Both the position numbers and the translations under genes were made by a program. Positions 54,754 to 64,000 of a stretch of 64,000 bases of DNA are shown piece after piece; position 1 is the stretch's first letter, and every line of letters starts with the position of its first letter. Location of the stretch: positions 1 through 64,000 of the forward strand of contig SHXF01000002.1 of assembly GCA_009693435.1 (NCBI GenBank), read 5' to 3'. The DNA is from Betaproteobacteria bacterium (GTDB lineage Bacteria; Pseudomonadota; Gammaproteobacteria; Burkholderiales; SG8-39). The notes below the pieces were generated by a model. The model searched no databases. It was not told the DNA's origin and saw only the letters and a list, made by a program, of their open reading frames with translations.

Positions 54754-57504
54754 ATGTCCGCACTGCCCGAAATTCCTGCCGCCAATGATTCCGATTCTCT
54801 GGAAACGGGTGAATGGCTGGACGCACTGGATGCCGTACTGGAACGCGAGGGTCCCGATCGCGCCCATTTCCTGCTCGAAAAACTGATCGAAAAGGCGCGC
54901 CGCTCAGGCGCCTACCTGCCTTACAGTGCGCAAACCGCCTACATCAACACCATTCCCCCGCACATGGAAGAGCGCTCCCCCGGAGACCATGTGCTGGAAG
55001 AGCGGATACGCTCCTATGCGCGCTGGAACGCGATGGTGATGGTCGCCAAGGCCAACAAGAGCGAAGGCGACCTGGGCGGGCACATCGCGAGTTTTGCATC
55101 AGTCGGCACCCTCTTTGGCATAGGCTTCAACCATTTCTGGCACGCGCCGTCGGTGGACAGCGATGGACGCGTCCACGGCGGCGACCTGATTTATTTCCAG
55201 GGCCACTCTGCGCCGGGGGTTTACGCGCGGGCTTACCTCGAGGGGCGGCTCAGTGAGGATCAGCTCAATAACTTCCGGCGGGAAGTGGACGGCAAGGGCG
55301 TCTCGTCCTACCCCCATCCCTGGTTGATGCCGGATTTCTGGCAATTCCCCACTGTATCGATGGGGTTGGGTCCGATCCAGGGGATCTACCAGGCCAGATT
55401 CCTGAAGTATCTGCAGGCGCGCGGACTGGCCGACACGTCGCAGAGCAAGGTCTGGGTATTCTGCGGTGACGGCGAAATGGATGAACCCGAATCGCTGGGG
55501 GCCATAGGCATGGCGGCGCGGGAAAAGCTCGATAACCTGATTTTTGTCGTCAACTGCAACCTGCAGCGACTCGACGGCCCGGTACGGGGCAACGGCAAGA
55601 TCATCCAGGAACTCGAAGGCGAGTTTCGCGGCGCAGGCTGGAATGCGATCAAGCTCATCTGGGGTTCCTACTGGGATCCGCTGTTCGCCCGGGACAAGGA
55701 TGGCGTGTTGCTCAAGGTGATGGAAGAAACGGTCGATGGCGAGTACCAGAACTTCAAGGCCAACGATGGCGCGTTCGTGCGCAAGCATTTTTTCGGCAAG
55801 CATCCGCAACTGCTGGAGATGGTTTCGCGCATGACGGACGACGACATCTGGCGGCTCAACCGCGGCGGGCACGATCCGCACAAGATTTATGCGGCCTACG
55901 CCGCGGCAACGAAACACAAAGGCCAGCCCACCGTCATTCTGGCCAAGACGGTGAAGGGCTATGGCATGGGCAAGATCGGCGAAGGCAAGAACACCACCCA
56001 TCAGCAGAAAAAAATGGACCTCGACTCCATTCGCCAGATGCGGGATCGTTTCAACATACCCATCCCCGATAGCAAGCTGGAAGAGCTGCCGTTCTACAAA
56101 CCCGCCGACGACTCGCCGGAAATGAAATATCTGCACGAGCGCAGGCGTGCTCTTGGCGGATACCTGCCGGCGCGTCGGCGACGGGCGCTGAGCCCCCTGC
56201 CGGCGCCGCCACTGTCGGCGCTGGAGGCGGTCACCAAAGGCAGCGAAGGACGCGATATTTCGACCACCATGGCGTTTGTGCGCATTCTGACCGTACTGCT
56301 GCGCGACAAGCATATCGGCAAGAACATCGTACCCATCGTTCCGGACGAGGCGCGCACCTTCGGCATGGAGGGCATGTTTCGCCAGCTCGGCATCTTCTCC
56401 CAGGAGGGGCAGAAGTACGTGCCGGTCGATCGTGACCAGGTGATGTATTACCGCGAGGACAAGGCCGGGCAGATTCTGGAGGAGGGCATCAACGAAGCCG
56501 GCGCATTTTCCTCGTGGATCGCCGCTGCCACGGCGTATTCGAATTTCGGGGTCAGCATGATCCCCTTCTATATCTTCTATTCGATGTTCGGCATGCAGCG
56601 CATCGGCGATCTCGCCTGGGCGGCGGGCGATATGCGCGCGCGCGGGTTTTTGCTGGGTGGAACGGCCGGCCGCACGACGCTCAACGGCGAAGGGCTGCAG
56701 CACGAAGACGGCCATTCGCAGGTTCTCTCTTCGGTGATTCCGAACTGCCTGTCGTACGACCCGACTTTTGCCTACGAGCTGGCGGTCATCATCCAGGACG
56801 GCTTGCGGCGCATGATGGAGAACCAGGAAGACGTCTATTACTACATAACGCTGATGAACGAAAACTACGCGCATCCGCCGCTGCCGGAAGGTGCGGAGAA
56901 AGCGAAAAGCGGCGCGCACACATCGGTTATGGAGGGCATCCTGAAAGGCATGTATCTGTTCAAGGAAAGCGCGTCGAAGAAAGGCAAGGCAGCCGACAAG
57001 CGGCTGAAAGTGCAGCTTCTGGGATCCGGCACCATACTTCGTGAAGTAATAGCCGCCGGGGAATTGCTGGAGCAGGACTGGAATGTGGCCTCCGACATCT
57101 GGAGTTGCACCAGTTTCAACGAATTGCGCCGCGACGGGCTGGATGCGGATCGCTGGAACATGCTGCATCCGACGGAAACGCCCCGGGCCAGTCACGTTGC
57201 GCAGTGTCTGGCGAAGCGCGACGGGCCGGTCATTGCGTCGACCGATTACATGAAAGTATTTGCCGACCAGATCCGGCCTTTCATACCCGGAGGCAAGACC
57301 TACCGGGTGCTCGGCACCGATGGGTTTGGACGCTCGGATACGCGCGAAAAACTCCGTCACCACTTCGAAGTCAACCGCTATTGGGTGGCCGTCGCTGCGT
57401 TGAAGGCATTGGCGGACGATGGCGCGGTGAAGCCCCAGAAGGTTGCGGAGGCGATCAAGAAATACGGAATCAACCCCGGCAAGCCCAATCCCGTGACGGT
57501 TTGA
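54754..57504 (+). CDS. aceE: Pyruvate dehydrogenase E1 component (homodimeric)
   Basis: A 916-residue thiamine-diphosphate-dependent decarboxylase. [42 protein letters not shown] and [22 protein letters not shown] (GDG...NN ThDP motif, with [19 protein letters not shown]) are all canonical, as are [16 protein letters not shown] and QHEDGHSQV. The ATG (MSALPEIP) is chosen over a GTG nine bases earlier. The linker around residues 465-485 is unusually Arg/Pro/Leu rich ([18 protein letters not shown]). First gene of aceE-aceF-lpdA. Confidence 0.97.
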   Translation: MSALPEIPAANDSDSLETGEWLDALDAVLEREGPDRAHFLLEKLIEKARRSGAYLPYSAQTAYINTIPPHMEERSPGDHVLEERIRSYARWNAMVMVAKANKSEGDLGGHIASFASVGTLFGIGFNHFWHAPSVDSDGRVHGGDLIYFQGHSAPGVYARAYLEGRLSEDQLNNFRREVDGKGVSSYPHPWLMPDFWQFPTVSMGLGPIQGIYQARFLKYLQARGLADTSQSKVWVFCGDGEMDEPESLGAIGMAAREKLDNLIFVVNCNLQRLDGPVRGNGKIIQELEGEFRGAGWNAIKLIWGSYWDPLFARDKDGVLLKVMEETVDGEYQNFKANDGAFVRKHFFGKHPQLLEMVSRMTDDDIWRLNRGGHDPHKIYAAYAAATKHKGQPTVILAKTVKGYGMGKIGEGKNTTHQQKKMDLDSIRQMRDRFNIPIPDSKLEELPFYKPADDSPEMKYLHERRRALGGYLPARRRRALSPLPAPPLSALEAVTKGSEGRDISTTMAFVRILTVLLRDKHIGKNIVPIVPDEARTFGMEGMFRQLGIFSQEGQKYVPVDRDQVMYYREDKAGQILEEGINEAGAFSSWIAAATAYSNFGVSMIPFYIFYSMFGMQRIGDLAWAAGDMRARGFLLGGTAGRTTLNGEGLQHEDGHSQVLSSVIPNCLSYDPTFAYELAVIIQDGLRRMMENQEDVYYYITLMNENYAHPPLPEGAEKAKSGAHTSVMEGILKGMYLFKESASKKGKAADKRLKVQLLGSGTILREVIAAGELLEQDWNVASDIWSCTSFNELRRDGLDADRWNMLHPTETPRASHVAQCLAKRDGPVIASTDYMKVFADQIRPFIPGGKTYRVLGTDGFGRSDTREKLRHHFEVNRYWVAVAALKALADDGAVKPQKVAEAIKKYGINPGKPNPVTV

Positions 57505-57611
57505 ATTGCAGAACAGGCAAACGAGACTGAAGCCCCCGCGAGTGGTCGAACACTTTCCGCTCCGGGAAGCCGCCGGCAGCACACACTTCCCGCACGAATA
57601 GGAACGAACAA

Positions 57612-58958
57612 ATGGGCGCAATACACGAGGTCCTGGTCCCCGACATCGGAGACTTCAAGGAAGTGGACGTCATCGAGATTCTGGTGAAACCCGGCGATGC
57701 GATTCGACTCGAGCAGTCGTTGATTACAGTCGAGTCGGACAAGGCCACGATGGAAATCCCGTCTCCTGGAGCGGGTGTAGTGAAGGAGATTCGCGTCAAG
57801 ATCGGAGACAAGATCGCGCAGGGCAGCCTGCTGCTGCTTATGGTGTCGGAAGAAGCCGCGGGCGCGGTGGCCTCCGCCGCGGTGGCAGAGGTCCCGGCGA
57901 AAACCGCGCCGGATTCCTTGTCGCGGCCGGCGGCAAATGAAACATCTGAAGTACCGCCACTTGCGCCCGCGATTGCGCAGTCGCCGCCTGTGCCGTTCGA
58001 GCCGATTGTCGAATCGGCCCACTTCAAGCCACACGCCAGTCCGTCCGTGCGCCGATTTGCGCGCGAGCTAGGTGTCGATCTCGGCAAAGTAAAAGGCACA
58101 GGGCTGAAGGGGCGCATCTCGGAGGAGGACGTGCGGCAGTTCGTGAAGGGTGCATTGGCAAAGGCGCCTGCGGCTGCGGCAGCGGTGGCAGCGTCGGGGC
58201 TCGCGTTCAATCTTCCCGAATGGCCTCTGGTCGACTTTGCCAAATTTGGGCCGATAGAGTCCACGCCCCTGACGCGCATCAAGAAACTGTCGGGCGCGTT
58301 TCTCCACCGCAACTGGGTGTCGATGCCGCATGTCACCCAGTTCGACGAAGCCGACATCACCGAGCTCGAGTCGTTTCGCAAGGCGAACTCGGCCGAGTCG
58401 GAGAAGCAGGGCTTCAAACTCACCCTGCTGGCTTTCCTGATCAAGGCATGCGTGACGGCGCTCAGACAATTCCCGGAATTCAATTCCTCGCTCGACAAGA
58501 CCGGCGAGAATCTCATCCTGAAAAAGTACTACCACATCGGTGTGGCGGTCGACACGCAGGACGGACTGGTCGTGCCCATCATCCGCGATGCCGACCGAAA
58601 GGGCGTGTTTGAACTGGCGCGCGAGCTGGGCGACGTGTCGAAACTTGCGCGCGACAAGAAACTGAAACCGGGGGATATGCAGGGCGGAACCTTCAGTATC
58701 TCCAGCCTCGGCGGAATCGGCGGCACGGCCTTCACACCTATCATCAACGCGCCCGAGGTCGCCATTCTCGGCGTGTCGAAATCGGTGATGCGTCCCGTCT
58801 GGGCGGCCGACAAGAGCGGGGGCGGGCAGTTCGTTCCGCGGTTGATGCTGCCGCTGTCGCTGTCCTACGATCATCGTGTCATCGACGGCGCAGCGGGGGC
58901 GCGGTTCACCAGTTATCTGGCCGCCGTGCTATCCGACATCCGGCGGTCGCTGCTTTAG
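57612..58958 (+). CDS. aceF: Dihydrolipoamide acetyltransferase (PDH E2)
   Basis: A 448-residue E2 core with one N-terminal lipoyl domain (VESDKATMEIPSP with the lipoyl-Lys), an Ala/Pro linker, an E3-binding domain near residue 140 (HASPSVRRFARELGVDLGKVKGTGLKGRISEEDV, in pieces PSVRRFARELGVDL and KGTGLKGRISEEDV), and a catalytic domain ending SLSYDHRVIDGAAGARF with the active-site His. Many relatives carry two or three lipoyl domains. It is 107 bp after aceE. Confidence 0.96.
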   Translation: MGAIHEVLVPDIGDFKEVDVIEILVKPGDAIRLEQSLITVESDKATMEIPSPGAGVVKEIRVKIGDKIAQGSLLLLMVSEEAAGAVASAAVAEVPAKTAPDSLSRPAANETSEVPPLAPAIAQSPPVPFEPIVESAHFKPHASPSVRRFARELGVDLGKVKGTGLKGRISEEDVRQFVKGALAKAPAAAAAVAASGLAFNLPEWPLVDFAKFGPIESTPLTRIKKLSGAFLHRNWVSMPHVTQFDEADITELESFRKANSAESEKQGFKLTLLAFLIKACVTALRQFPEFNSSLDKTGENLILKKYYHIGVAVDTQDGLVVPIIRDADRKGVFELARELGDVSKLARDKKLKPGDMQGGTFSISSLGGIGGTAFTPIINAPEVAILGVSKSVMRPVWAADKSGGGQFVPRLMLPLSLSYDHRVIDGAAGARFTSYLAAVLSDIRRSLL

Positions 58959-59007
58959 GTGATCCTGTCACTATCGGCACTTACAAAACCATTCAGGAAT
59001 GCCTGCC

Positions 59008-60840
59008 ATGCTCGAAGTCAAGGTTCCGGACATCGGTGATTTCAAGGAGGTCGATGTCATCGAAGTCCTGGTGAAGCCGGGCGAGCGCGTCGAAAAAGAG
59101 TCGTCGCTGATCACGGTGGAAACGGACAAGGCGACCATGGAGATTCCGTCGCCCGAGGCGGGTATTGTCAGGGAACTCAAGGTGAAGGTTGGCGACAAGG
59201 TGGCAGAGGGTTCCCTGCTGCTGCTGCTCGATGCGGATGCTGCCGAAGCGCCCGGAACGCCTGCGAAAACTGCTGGTCCGGGTGATGCCGCGCCGATCAA
59301 GTCGCCGCCGGCCGCCCGGTCCGCTGTTCCGGCCGCTGCCGCGCCCGGAGCGTCCGGTGCCACCGGTGCCACCGGTGCCACCGGTGCCACCGGTGCAATT
59401 GCCGCCTCTGTCGCGGGCGGACCCGCGGACCTATCTACCCAAGTGCTGGTAATCGGATCGGGTCCCGGCGGCTATACCGCGGCGTTTCGCGCCGCCGACC
59501 TTGGCAAGCAGGTGGTCCTGATCGAACGCTATGCGGATCTGGGCGGCGTTTGTACCCACGTGGGGTGTATCCCGTCGAAAGCGCTGTTGCACGTGGCGAA
59601 AGTCATCACGGAGGCCAAAGAGGTGGAGGAAGGCGGGGTCGCTTTCGGTAAGCCCGTAATCGATGTCGGCAAGCTGCGTGAATGGAAAGACAACGTGGTC
59701 GGCAAGGGAGCCAAGGGGATCGCCGGGCTTGCGAAGCAGCGCAAGGTCGTCGTTCTTGAGGGGCGGGCGGAGTTTGAATCGCCGCATTCGGTGATGGTCG
59801 AGTCGGGCGGGGTGAAAAAACGGATCGCCTTCGAACAATGCATCATTGCCGCCGGTTCATCCGTCGTGCGGATACCCGGTTTTCCCTACGACGATGCGCG
59901 GCTCATGGATTCGACGGGTGCCCTGGCTCTCGCGGACATTCCAAAGCGATTGCTGGTGATAGGCGGCGGAATCATCGGCCTGGAAATGGCATGTGTCTAC
60001 GATGCGCTCGGTTCAAAAGTGACCGTAGTCGAGATGATGGAACAACTCATTCCCGGCGCGGACGCCGATCTTGTCGGGGTTCTCCACAAGCGCGTGGAGA
60101 AGCGCTATGAAGCCATTTTCCTAATGACCAAGGTCGCAAAGCTGGAGGCGCAGGGCAAAGGGCTGCTGGCGACGTTCGAGGGTGCTGGCGCCCCGGCGCC
60201 GCAACGCTACGACCGGGTGCTGATGGCGGTCGGTCGCAGGCCCAACGGTCGCGAACTTGGCGCAGAAAAGGCAGGGGTCGAGGTCAACGAACGCGGCTAT
60301 GTGCCGGTCGACGCGCAGTGCCGCACCAACGTGCCGCATATCTATGCCATCGGCGACATCTGCGGCGAGCCGATGCTCGCGCACAAGGCGTCCCACGAAG
60401 CCAAAGTGGCCGCCGAATCGATAGCCGGTCACAAGGTCGCTTTCGATGCGATGACCATACCATCGGTGGCCTATACCGATCCGGAAGTCGCCTGGATGGG
60501 ATTGACCGAGGTCGAGGCGAAGAAACAGGATATTGCGTTCGGAAAAGCGAGCTTTCCATGGGCCGCATCGGGTCGCGCCCGCTCGATCGGAAGAAGCGAA
60601 GGCTTCACCAAGCTGCTGTACGAACCGCAATCCATGCGCATTCTCGGCGCGGGCATTGTCGGCACCAACGCGGGCGAACTCATTGCCGAACTCGTACTCG
60701 CACTGGAGATGGGCGCGACGATACAGGACATCAGCCTGACCATCCATCCCCACCCGACGCTGTCGGAGACACCGTGTTTCGCAGCGGAAGTCGCGCTGGG
60801 CACGATCACCGATCTGTACCTGCCGAGAAAATCTGCATGA
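59008..60840 (+). CDS. lpdA: Dihydrolipoamide dehydrogenase with N-terminal lipoyl domain (PDH E3)
   Basis: A 610-residue E3. Residues 1-80 are a lipoyl domain (VETDKATMEIPSPEAG). A Gly-Ala-Thr repeat linker joins it to the flavoprotein: VLVIGSGPGGYTAAFRAADLGK (FAD), the redox disulfide GGVCTHVGCIPSK, the NAD site VIGGGIIGLEMACVYDALGS, and the dimer-interface end IHPHPTLSET with the active His. The second ATG is taken as the start, since AGGA abuts the first one directly and gives it no spacing. It is 49 bp after aceF. Confidence 0.96.
   Translation: MLEVKVPDIGDFKEVDVIEVLVKPGERVEKESSLITVETDKATMEIPSPEAGIVRELKVKVGDKVAEGSLLLLLDADAAEAPGTPAKTAGPGDAAPIKSPPAARSAVPAAAAPGASGATGATGATGATGAIAASVAGGPADLSTQVLVIGSGPGGYTAAFRAADLGKQVVLIERYADLGGVCTHVGCIPSKALLHVAKVITEAKEVEEGGVAFGKPVIDVGKLREWKDNVVGKGAKGIAGLAKQRKVVVLEGRAEFESPHSVMVESGGVKKRIAFEQCIIAAGSSVVRIPGFPYDDARLMDSTGALALADIPKRLLVIGGGIIGLEMACVYDALGSKVTVVEMMEQLIPGADADLVGVLHKRVEKRYEAIFLMTKVAKLEAQGKGLLATFEGAGAPAPQRYDRVLMAVGRRPNGRELGAEKAGVEVNERGYVPVDAQCRTNVPHIYAIGDICGEPMLAHKASHEAKVAAESIAGHKVAFDAMTIPSVAYTDPEVAWMGLTEVEAKKQDIAFGKASFPWAASGRARSIGRSEGFTKLLYEPQSMRILGAGIVGTNAGELIAELVLALEMGATIQDISLTIHPHPTLSETPCFAAEVALGTITDLYLPRKSA
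59356..59397 (+). repeat. 9-bp coding repeat in the lpdA linker
   Basis: Four units of GGTGCCACC and a partial fifth encode a Gly-Ala-Thr linker (GATGATGATGATGAI) between the lipoyl and flavin domains. Flexible linkers here are usual; the perfect nucleotide repeat is notable. Confidence 0.93.
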
Positions 60841-60883
60841 GACGCGGTGAACCCGCCGACCGGGCCGCTACCGGCGTCGCGCG

Positions 60884-61549
60884 ATGAATCAGGATGACAT
60901 GAAGCGGGCTGTAGCCCGGGAGGCGATCCGATACGTGGTCGATGACGCGGTGATTGGAGTTGGAACCGGGTCGACAGCCAATTTCTTCATCGACGAGCTG
61001 GCGAAAATCAAGGGTCGCATCGCGGGTGCCGTGGCGAGTTCCGACAGAACGGCAGAACGGCTCAGGGCGCACGGAGTGAGACTGTTCGACCTCAATGTGG
61101 TCGACGACGTGCCGGTCTATATCGACGGCGCGGACGAAGTGGACCACGGGCTCGCGATGGTCAAAGGCGGCGGCGGTGCGCTGACCCGGGAAAAAATTAT
61201 CGCGGCGGTCGCTACGAAATTTATCTGCATCGCCGATGAATCCAAGCTGGTCAGCGTGCTGGGCAGGTTCCCCTTGCCCGTCGAGGTCATACCGATGGCG
61301 CGTTCATTCGTCGCCCGTGAACTGGTCAAGCTGGGCGGCGAGCCCAGGCTGAGGGAAGCCTTCACCACCGACAACGGCAATATTGTGCTGGACGTCTTCG
61401 GCCTGTCGATCAACGAACCGGTAGCCCTCGAAGCCGCCATTAACAATATCACCGGCGTGGTTACCAACGGGTTGTTTGCCAGACGCGGGGCCGACGTACT
61501 TCTCCTCGGCACCGCCGCCGGCACACGTACCCTCAATCGCAATTACTGA
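60884..61549 (+). CDS. rpiA: Ribose-5-phosphate isomerase A
   Basis: A 221-residue pentose-phosphate isomerase. [59 protein letters not shown] and [18 protein letters not shown] are the RpiA signatures, including the catalytic Asp and Lys. The end [19 protein letters not shown] is standard. Downstream lies a 7-8-bp hairpin. Confidence 0.96.
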   Translation: MNQDDMKRAVAREAIRYVVDDAVIGVGTGSTANFFIDELAKIKGRIAGAVASSDRTAERLRAHGVRLFDLNVVDDVPVYIDGADEVDHGLAMVKGGGGALTREKIIAAVATKFICIADESKLVSVLGRFPLPVEVIPMARSFVARELVKLGGEPRLREAFTTDNGNIVLDVFGLSINEPVALEAAINNITGVVTNGLFARRGADVLLLGTAAGTRTLNRNY

Positions 61550-61552
61550 GGA

Positions 61553-61570
61553 GTCGCCTGTTCAGGCGAC
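61553..61570. terminator. Hairpin after rpiA
   Basis: GTCGCCTG (61553-61560) pairs with CAGGCGAC (61563-61570), beginning 3 bp after the rpiA stop. AAAACC follows instead of T's, so a Rho-independent role is weakly supported. Confidence 0.4.
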
Positions 61571-61771
61571 AAAACCAGGCTAGAGTCAGTCGTGAACATA
61601 CGTCATTCGATATTGCAAACGCCGCGCCCGCAAACAAGGGCGATCGACCTGCGTGATATAAAAAAAACCGGCCGCGATTGCTGTTACGCGCACTGAAACC
61701 AACCACTTGCCGGAAGGTGAGTTGCTTCCATCCCCGCCCGGCCCCGCCACGGAAAACGCCAGGATTCCGCC

Positions 61772-61951
61772 ATGATCATCGATGACCACGTACACGTGCA
61801 CGAATGGTCGTTCCAGAAAGGCGAGCGCGAGTTCGAGGCGGACTACGTGATCGCGCTGACGGATGAGTGGGGCATAGACAAGTCCAGTCAGATATTGCTA
61901 TGTTCAACGTCAGGCGCACCGCCCAATCCCAACCCAGGAGGAACCCCATGA
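61772..61951 (+). pseudogene. Amidohydrolase N-terminal remnant
   Basis: A 59-codon frame starting MIIDDHVHVHEWSFQKGE and continuing FEADYVIALTDEWGIDKS. The DxHxH metal-site pattern and following sequence resemble the first 45 residues of an amidohydrolase-2 family enzyme (usually about 300 residues). After DKS the similarity stops, and the frame ends at TGA overlapping the cupin ATG. Probably the 5' stub of a deleted gene. No ribosome-binding site is evident. Confidence 0.55.
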
Positions 61952-62355
61952 GCAATCCGACTCCCCCGGCAAACCCCACCGCCCCCACCCCGGGGCAGAC
62001 GATGATGGTCAAAGCCAAAGACATGCCGTGGCAGAACGCCAAGTCGCCTGGCATCCAGTTCAAGGTTCTGCATCATGACGAGACGACAGGCGGCTCGACC
62101 ATGCTGCTGAAATTCGAGCCGGGCGCGAAGACGCCGCTGCACGAGCATACCGGACTGGAGCAGACCTACGTGATCGACGGCTCGCTCATCGATCACGACG
62201 GCGAATTGATGGCCGGCGACTTCGTCTGGCGCAAGGCGGGCAGCGTGCACCAGGCTCACTCGGGGACGAAGGGGTCGCTCCACATTTCCATTTTCTCGCG
62301 CCCCAACCGCATGCTGGATGGTTCGGAAGACGACTTCGCCTTCAAGAAAGACTGA
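61948..62355 (+). CDS. Cupin-domain protein (ChrR/anti-sigma-like cupin)
   Basis: A 135-residue small cupin. FEPGAKTPLHEHTGLEQTYVIDGSL is cupin motif 1 with metal-binding histidines and Glu, and MAGDFVWRKAGSVHQAHS is motif 2. The N-terminal 20 residues are Pro/Ala/Thr rich. The ATG follows a strong AGGAGG. Such cupins are often dioxygenase-like or sensor domains; the function here is unknown. It overlaps the stop of the amidohydrolase stub. Confidence 0.85.
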   Translation: MSNPTPPANPTAPTPGQTMMVKAKDMPWQNAKSPGIQFKVLHHDETTGGSTMLLKFEPGAKTPLHEHTGLEQTYVIDGSLIDHDGELMAGDFVWRKAGSVHQAHSGTKGSLHISIFSRPNRMLDGSEDDFAFKKD

Positions 62356-62427
62356 ACGGATCCGCCCTGCGCGCGGCCGGTAGCGTGCGCCGTGCGCACG
62401 ATAATCCGGTGCGATGCACCGGGCGCG

Positions 62428-63753
62428 TCAGCGCATCAGCCTCGGTAGCCAGGTTACGACAGAGGGCGTGAACACCAGCAGGAACAGCACCACCACTTCC
62501 ATCCAGAAGAACGGCATCACCGCGGCGTAGATCTGGCGCATGCTGATTTCCGGCGGCGCCACGCCGCGCATGGCGAACAGCACGTTGCCGAAGGGCGGCG
62601 AGATCAGGCCCATCTCCAGGGCGAGCAGCATCAGGATGCCGAACCAGATTTCGTCGATGCCGTGCTGCTTCACCAGCGGCATGAAGAGCGGCATGGTGAT
62701 CATCATGATGGACAGCGAATCCATCGGGCAGCCCAGCACCAGCACGATCACCAGCATCGCGATCATCAGCATGGTGGGCGAGAGGCCGAGCGAGTTGATC
62801 CACGCCACCATGCCGTTGGTCGCGCCGGAGAAGCCGAGGATCTGCGAGAAGGTGAGCGAGGTGCCGATGATGAGGAAGATCATGATGGAGATCTTGGCCG
62901 ATTGCGTGAGCGTGTCTCGCAGCACCGCCCAGGTGAGCCGCCCGTAGCAGGCGGTGGCGATGACCGCGCCGGCCGCGCCCAGCGCCGCCGATTCGGTGGG
63001 CGTCGCCACGCCCACCATCATCGATCCGATGACGATGATGAATAGCAATGTCAGCGGCACCACGTAGACGAACAGCGGCCGGATGCGCTCGGCGAACGGC
63101 ATGTCTGCCACCGGGTAGGCGGGCGCGAGCGCCGGGTTGAGCCAGCAGCGCAGCATGATGTAGGCGAAGAACAGCGCCGACAGGATCAGTCCCGGCACGA
63201 TGCCACCGATCAGGATGCCGGCGATCGAGATGCCGGTGATGGAGCCCAGCAGCACCGCCAGGCCCGAGGGTGGAATGAGCATGTCGATGCCGCCCACGGC
63301 CATGATGGGACCCATGGCCATCTCGTCGTTGTAGCCGCGCCGGCGCATTTCGGGCAGCAAGGACGAGCCGAGCATGGTGGTGGTTGCAACGGTGGAGCCC
63401 GACAGCGCCGCGAACACCGTGCCGCCGGAGATTGCCACCAGCGACAGACGCCCCGGCACTTTGGTGATCAGCCGGTCGATGGCGTCTATCGCCCTGGAGG
63501 CGACACCGCTGCGAAACAGTATCTCGCCCATGACGAGAAACATCGGGATGGGGGTCAGGCTGAAACTGACCAGCGACTCCAGGGTGTTGTAGGCGACCTG
63601 CTGCAATCCCGCCCAGCCGCCGAAGAGGAACCAGGCGCCGATCAGGTTCACGCCGAGGAAGCCGAACGCAACCGGCACGCCGAAGCTCATCGGGATCACC
63701 AGACCCCCGAACAGCAGGGCCAGCACCCAGTACCAGGCGAGCGTCGAATTCAC
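62428..63753 (-). CDS. dctM: TRAP transporter large permease (DctM family)
   Basis: A 441-residue membrane protein of about 12 helices. FGGLVIPMSFGVPVAFGFLG is the first segment. VAISGGTVFAALSGSTVATTTMLGS, MAVGGIDMLIPPSGLAVLLGSITGIS and LALEMGLISPPFGNVLFAMRG are family signatures. The start is GTG with GAGG upstream. It carries out sodium-coupled uptake of an organic acid together with dctQ (upstream, 10 bp) and a DctP binding protein not in the window. Confidence 0.94.
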   Translation of the reverse strand: MNSTLAWYWVLALLFGGLVIPMSFGVPVAFGFLGVNLIGAWFLFGGWAGLQQVAYNTLESLVSFSLTPIPMFLVMGEILFRSGVASRAIDAIDRLITKVPGRLSLVAISGGTVFAALSGSTVATTTMLGSSLLPEMRRRGYNDEMAMGPIMAVGGIDMLIPPSGLAVLLGSITGISIAGILIGGIVPGLILSALFFAYIMLRCWLNPALAPAYPVADMPFAERIRPLFVYVVPLTLLFIIVIGSMMVGVATPTESAALGAAGAVIATACYGRLTWAVLRDTLTQSAKISIMIFLIIGTSLTFSQILGFSGATNGMVAWINSLGLSPTMLMIAMLVIVLVLGCPMDSLSIMMITMPLFMPLVKQHGIDEIWFGILMLLALEMGLISPPFGNVLFAMRGVAPPEISMRQIYAAVMPFFWMEVVVLFLLVFTPSVVTWLPRLMR

Positions 63754-63763
63754 CTGCGCGCCC

Positions 63764-64000
63764 TCACAGGTCCAGCGCTTCGCGCACTTCGCCGCGCCCT
63801 GCCGCCCGCAGCGCGAACTCTATGGTCAGCGTGAGGAAGCTCAGGGCGAGGATGGCGAGGGGCAGCCACTCCGGAAGCGTGATCGACTTGTGCAGTATCG
63901 AGCCGGTGCGGAATGTGTCGATCGCCGCCGCGCTGCACGCCGCGGAAAAGACGCCGGAGGTGATGGCGCCGAACGCGCTGGCGCTGCGCTCCATCCGCCG
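63764..64000 (-). CDS. dctQ: TRAP transporter small permease DctQ, C-terminal part (cut by window end)
   Basis: The visible C-terminal part of about 78 residues contains a hydrophobic helix (EWLPLAILALSFLTLTIEFAL) preceded by FRTGSILHKSITLP, typical of the last segment of DctQ four-helix proteins, and ends GEVREALDL. An internal ATG exists, but the gene must continue beyond the window edge because only the last helices are present. It lies 10 bp upstream of dctM. Confidence 0.75.
   Translation of the reverse strand, partial: RRMERSASAFGAITSGVFSAACSAAAIDTFRTGSILHKSITLPEWLPLAILALSFLTLTIEFALRAAGRGEVREALDL

Noticed and set aside
55099..57621. 840-residue minus-strand open frame opposite aceE
   Set aside because: Entirely antisense to a textbook aceE; composition is antisense-like.
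61586..61801. 71-residue minus-strand open frame
   Set aside because: No motifs, no ribosome site, and it overlaps the amidohydrolase stub in antisense.
63750..63938. 62-residue minus-strand frame overlapping the dctQ end
   Set aside because: The alternative frame has a clear membrane helix typical of DctQ; this one is Arg/His/Pro rich.

Overview
The window reads as chromosome of a high-GC Betaproteobacterium (Burkholderiales/Nitrosomonadales-like). This is an inference from gene content and order: glnA-DUF4124-ntrB-ntrC, waaC-waaA, pcm-rhodanese-tolC, aceE-aceF-lpdA with a lipoyl domain on LpdA, a TPP-riboswitch thiC, and TctC, TRAP and hydantoinase catabolic genes. Genes are dense, many overlap by 4 bp (ATGA/GTGA), and I saw no rRNA, tRNA, CRISPR array or insertion sequence.

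Layout. 1-14.5 kb (minus strand) is a surface-glycan island. It starts with a family 2 glycosyltransferase and rmlB-rmlA-rmlC-rmlD (dTDP-L-rhamnose). A tightly overlapped nonulosonate (pseudaminate-type) cluster follows: pseC, aldo/keto reductase, a second NeuB-family synthase, an SpsF-like cytidylyltransferase, a GSA-aminomutase-like enzyme, a PseG-PseH fusion, pseI, a GNAT and a glycosyltransferase-like protein. pseB and a classical pseF are not in the window. 14.6-16.9 kb (plus) carries waaC and waaA for the LPS inner core. 16.9-24.4 kb (minus) holds a TetR-regulated tripartite RND efflux operon followed by a methyltransferase, a rhodanese and a TolC-type outer-membrane protein.

24.6-30.3 kb (minus) is a catabolic operon in which the first two genes are broken (Asp/Glu-racemase-family gene frameshifted, tctC internally deleted), while hyuB, hyuA and an isochorismatase-family hydrolase look intact. 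30.3-33.7 kb has a 9-bp minisatellite, a flavin monooxygenase with a repeat-encoded N-terminus, and a compact LeuC/LeuD-like dehydratase pair. 33.8-38 kb has the TPP riboswitch and thiC, then two NMT1/THI5-like genes without signal peptides, one of them a pseudogene. 38-42.6 kb has uppP, an enolase-superfamily enzyme, a gamma-glutamyltranspeptidase-family protein containing heptad repeats, and a rhodanese.

42.7-47.5 kb is the nitrogen-assimilation block: glnA with a candidate NtrC site and sigma-54 promoter, a DUF4124 protein, ntrB and ntrC. 47.6-61.5 kb is mostly central metabolism and housekeeping: malate synthase, a copper chaperone, xthA, a DUF4124/glutaredoxin protein, prlC, folD, the pyruvate dehydrogenase operon aceE-aceF-lpdA, and rpiA. 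61.7-64 kb has an amidohydrolase remnant, a cupin and a TRAP transporter (dctM, and dctQ cut by the window end).

Two themes stand out. First, accessory catabolic genes are decaying: four pseudogenes or remnants. Second, short tandem repeats recur, and those inside coding sequence have unit lengths divisible by three. The most promising little-described element is the four-gene cassette (aldo/keto reductase, NeuB-like, SpsF-like, GSA-aminomutase-like) embedded in the pseudaminate cluster.
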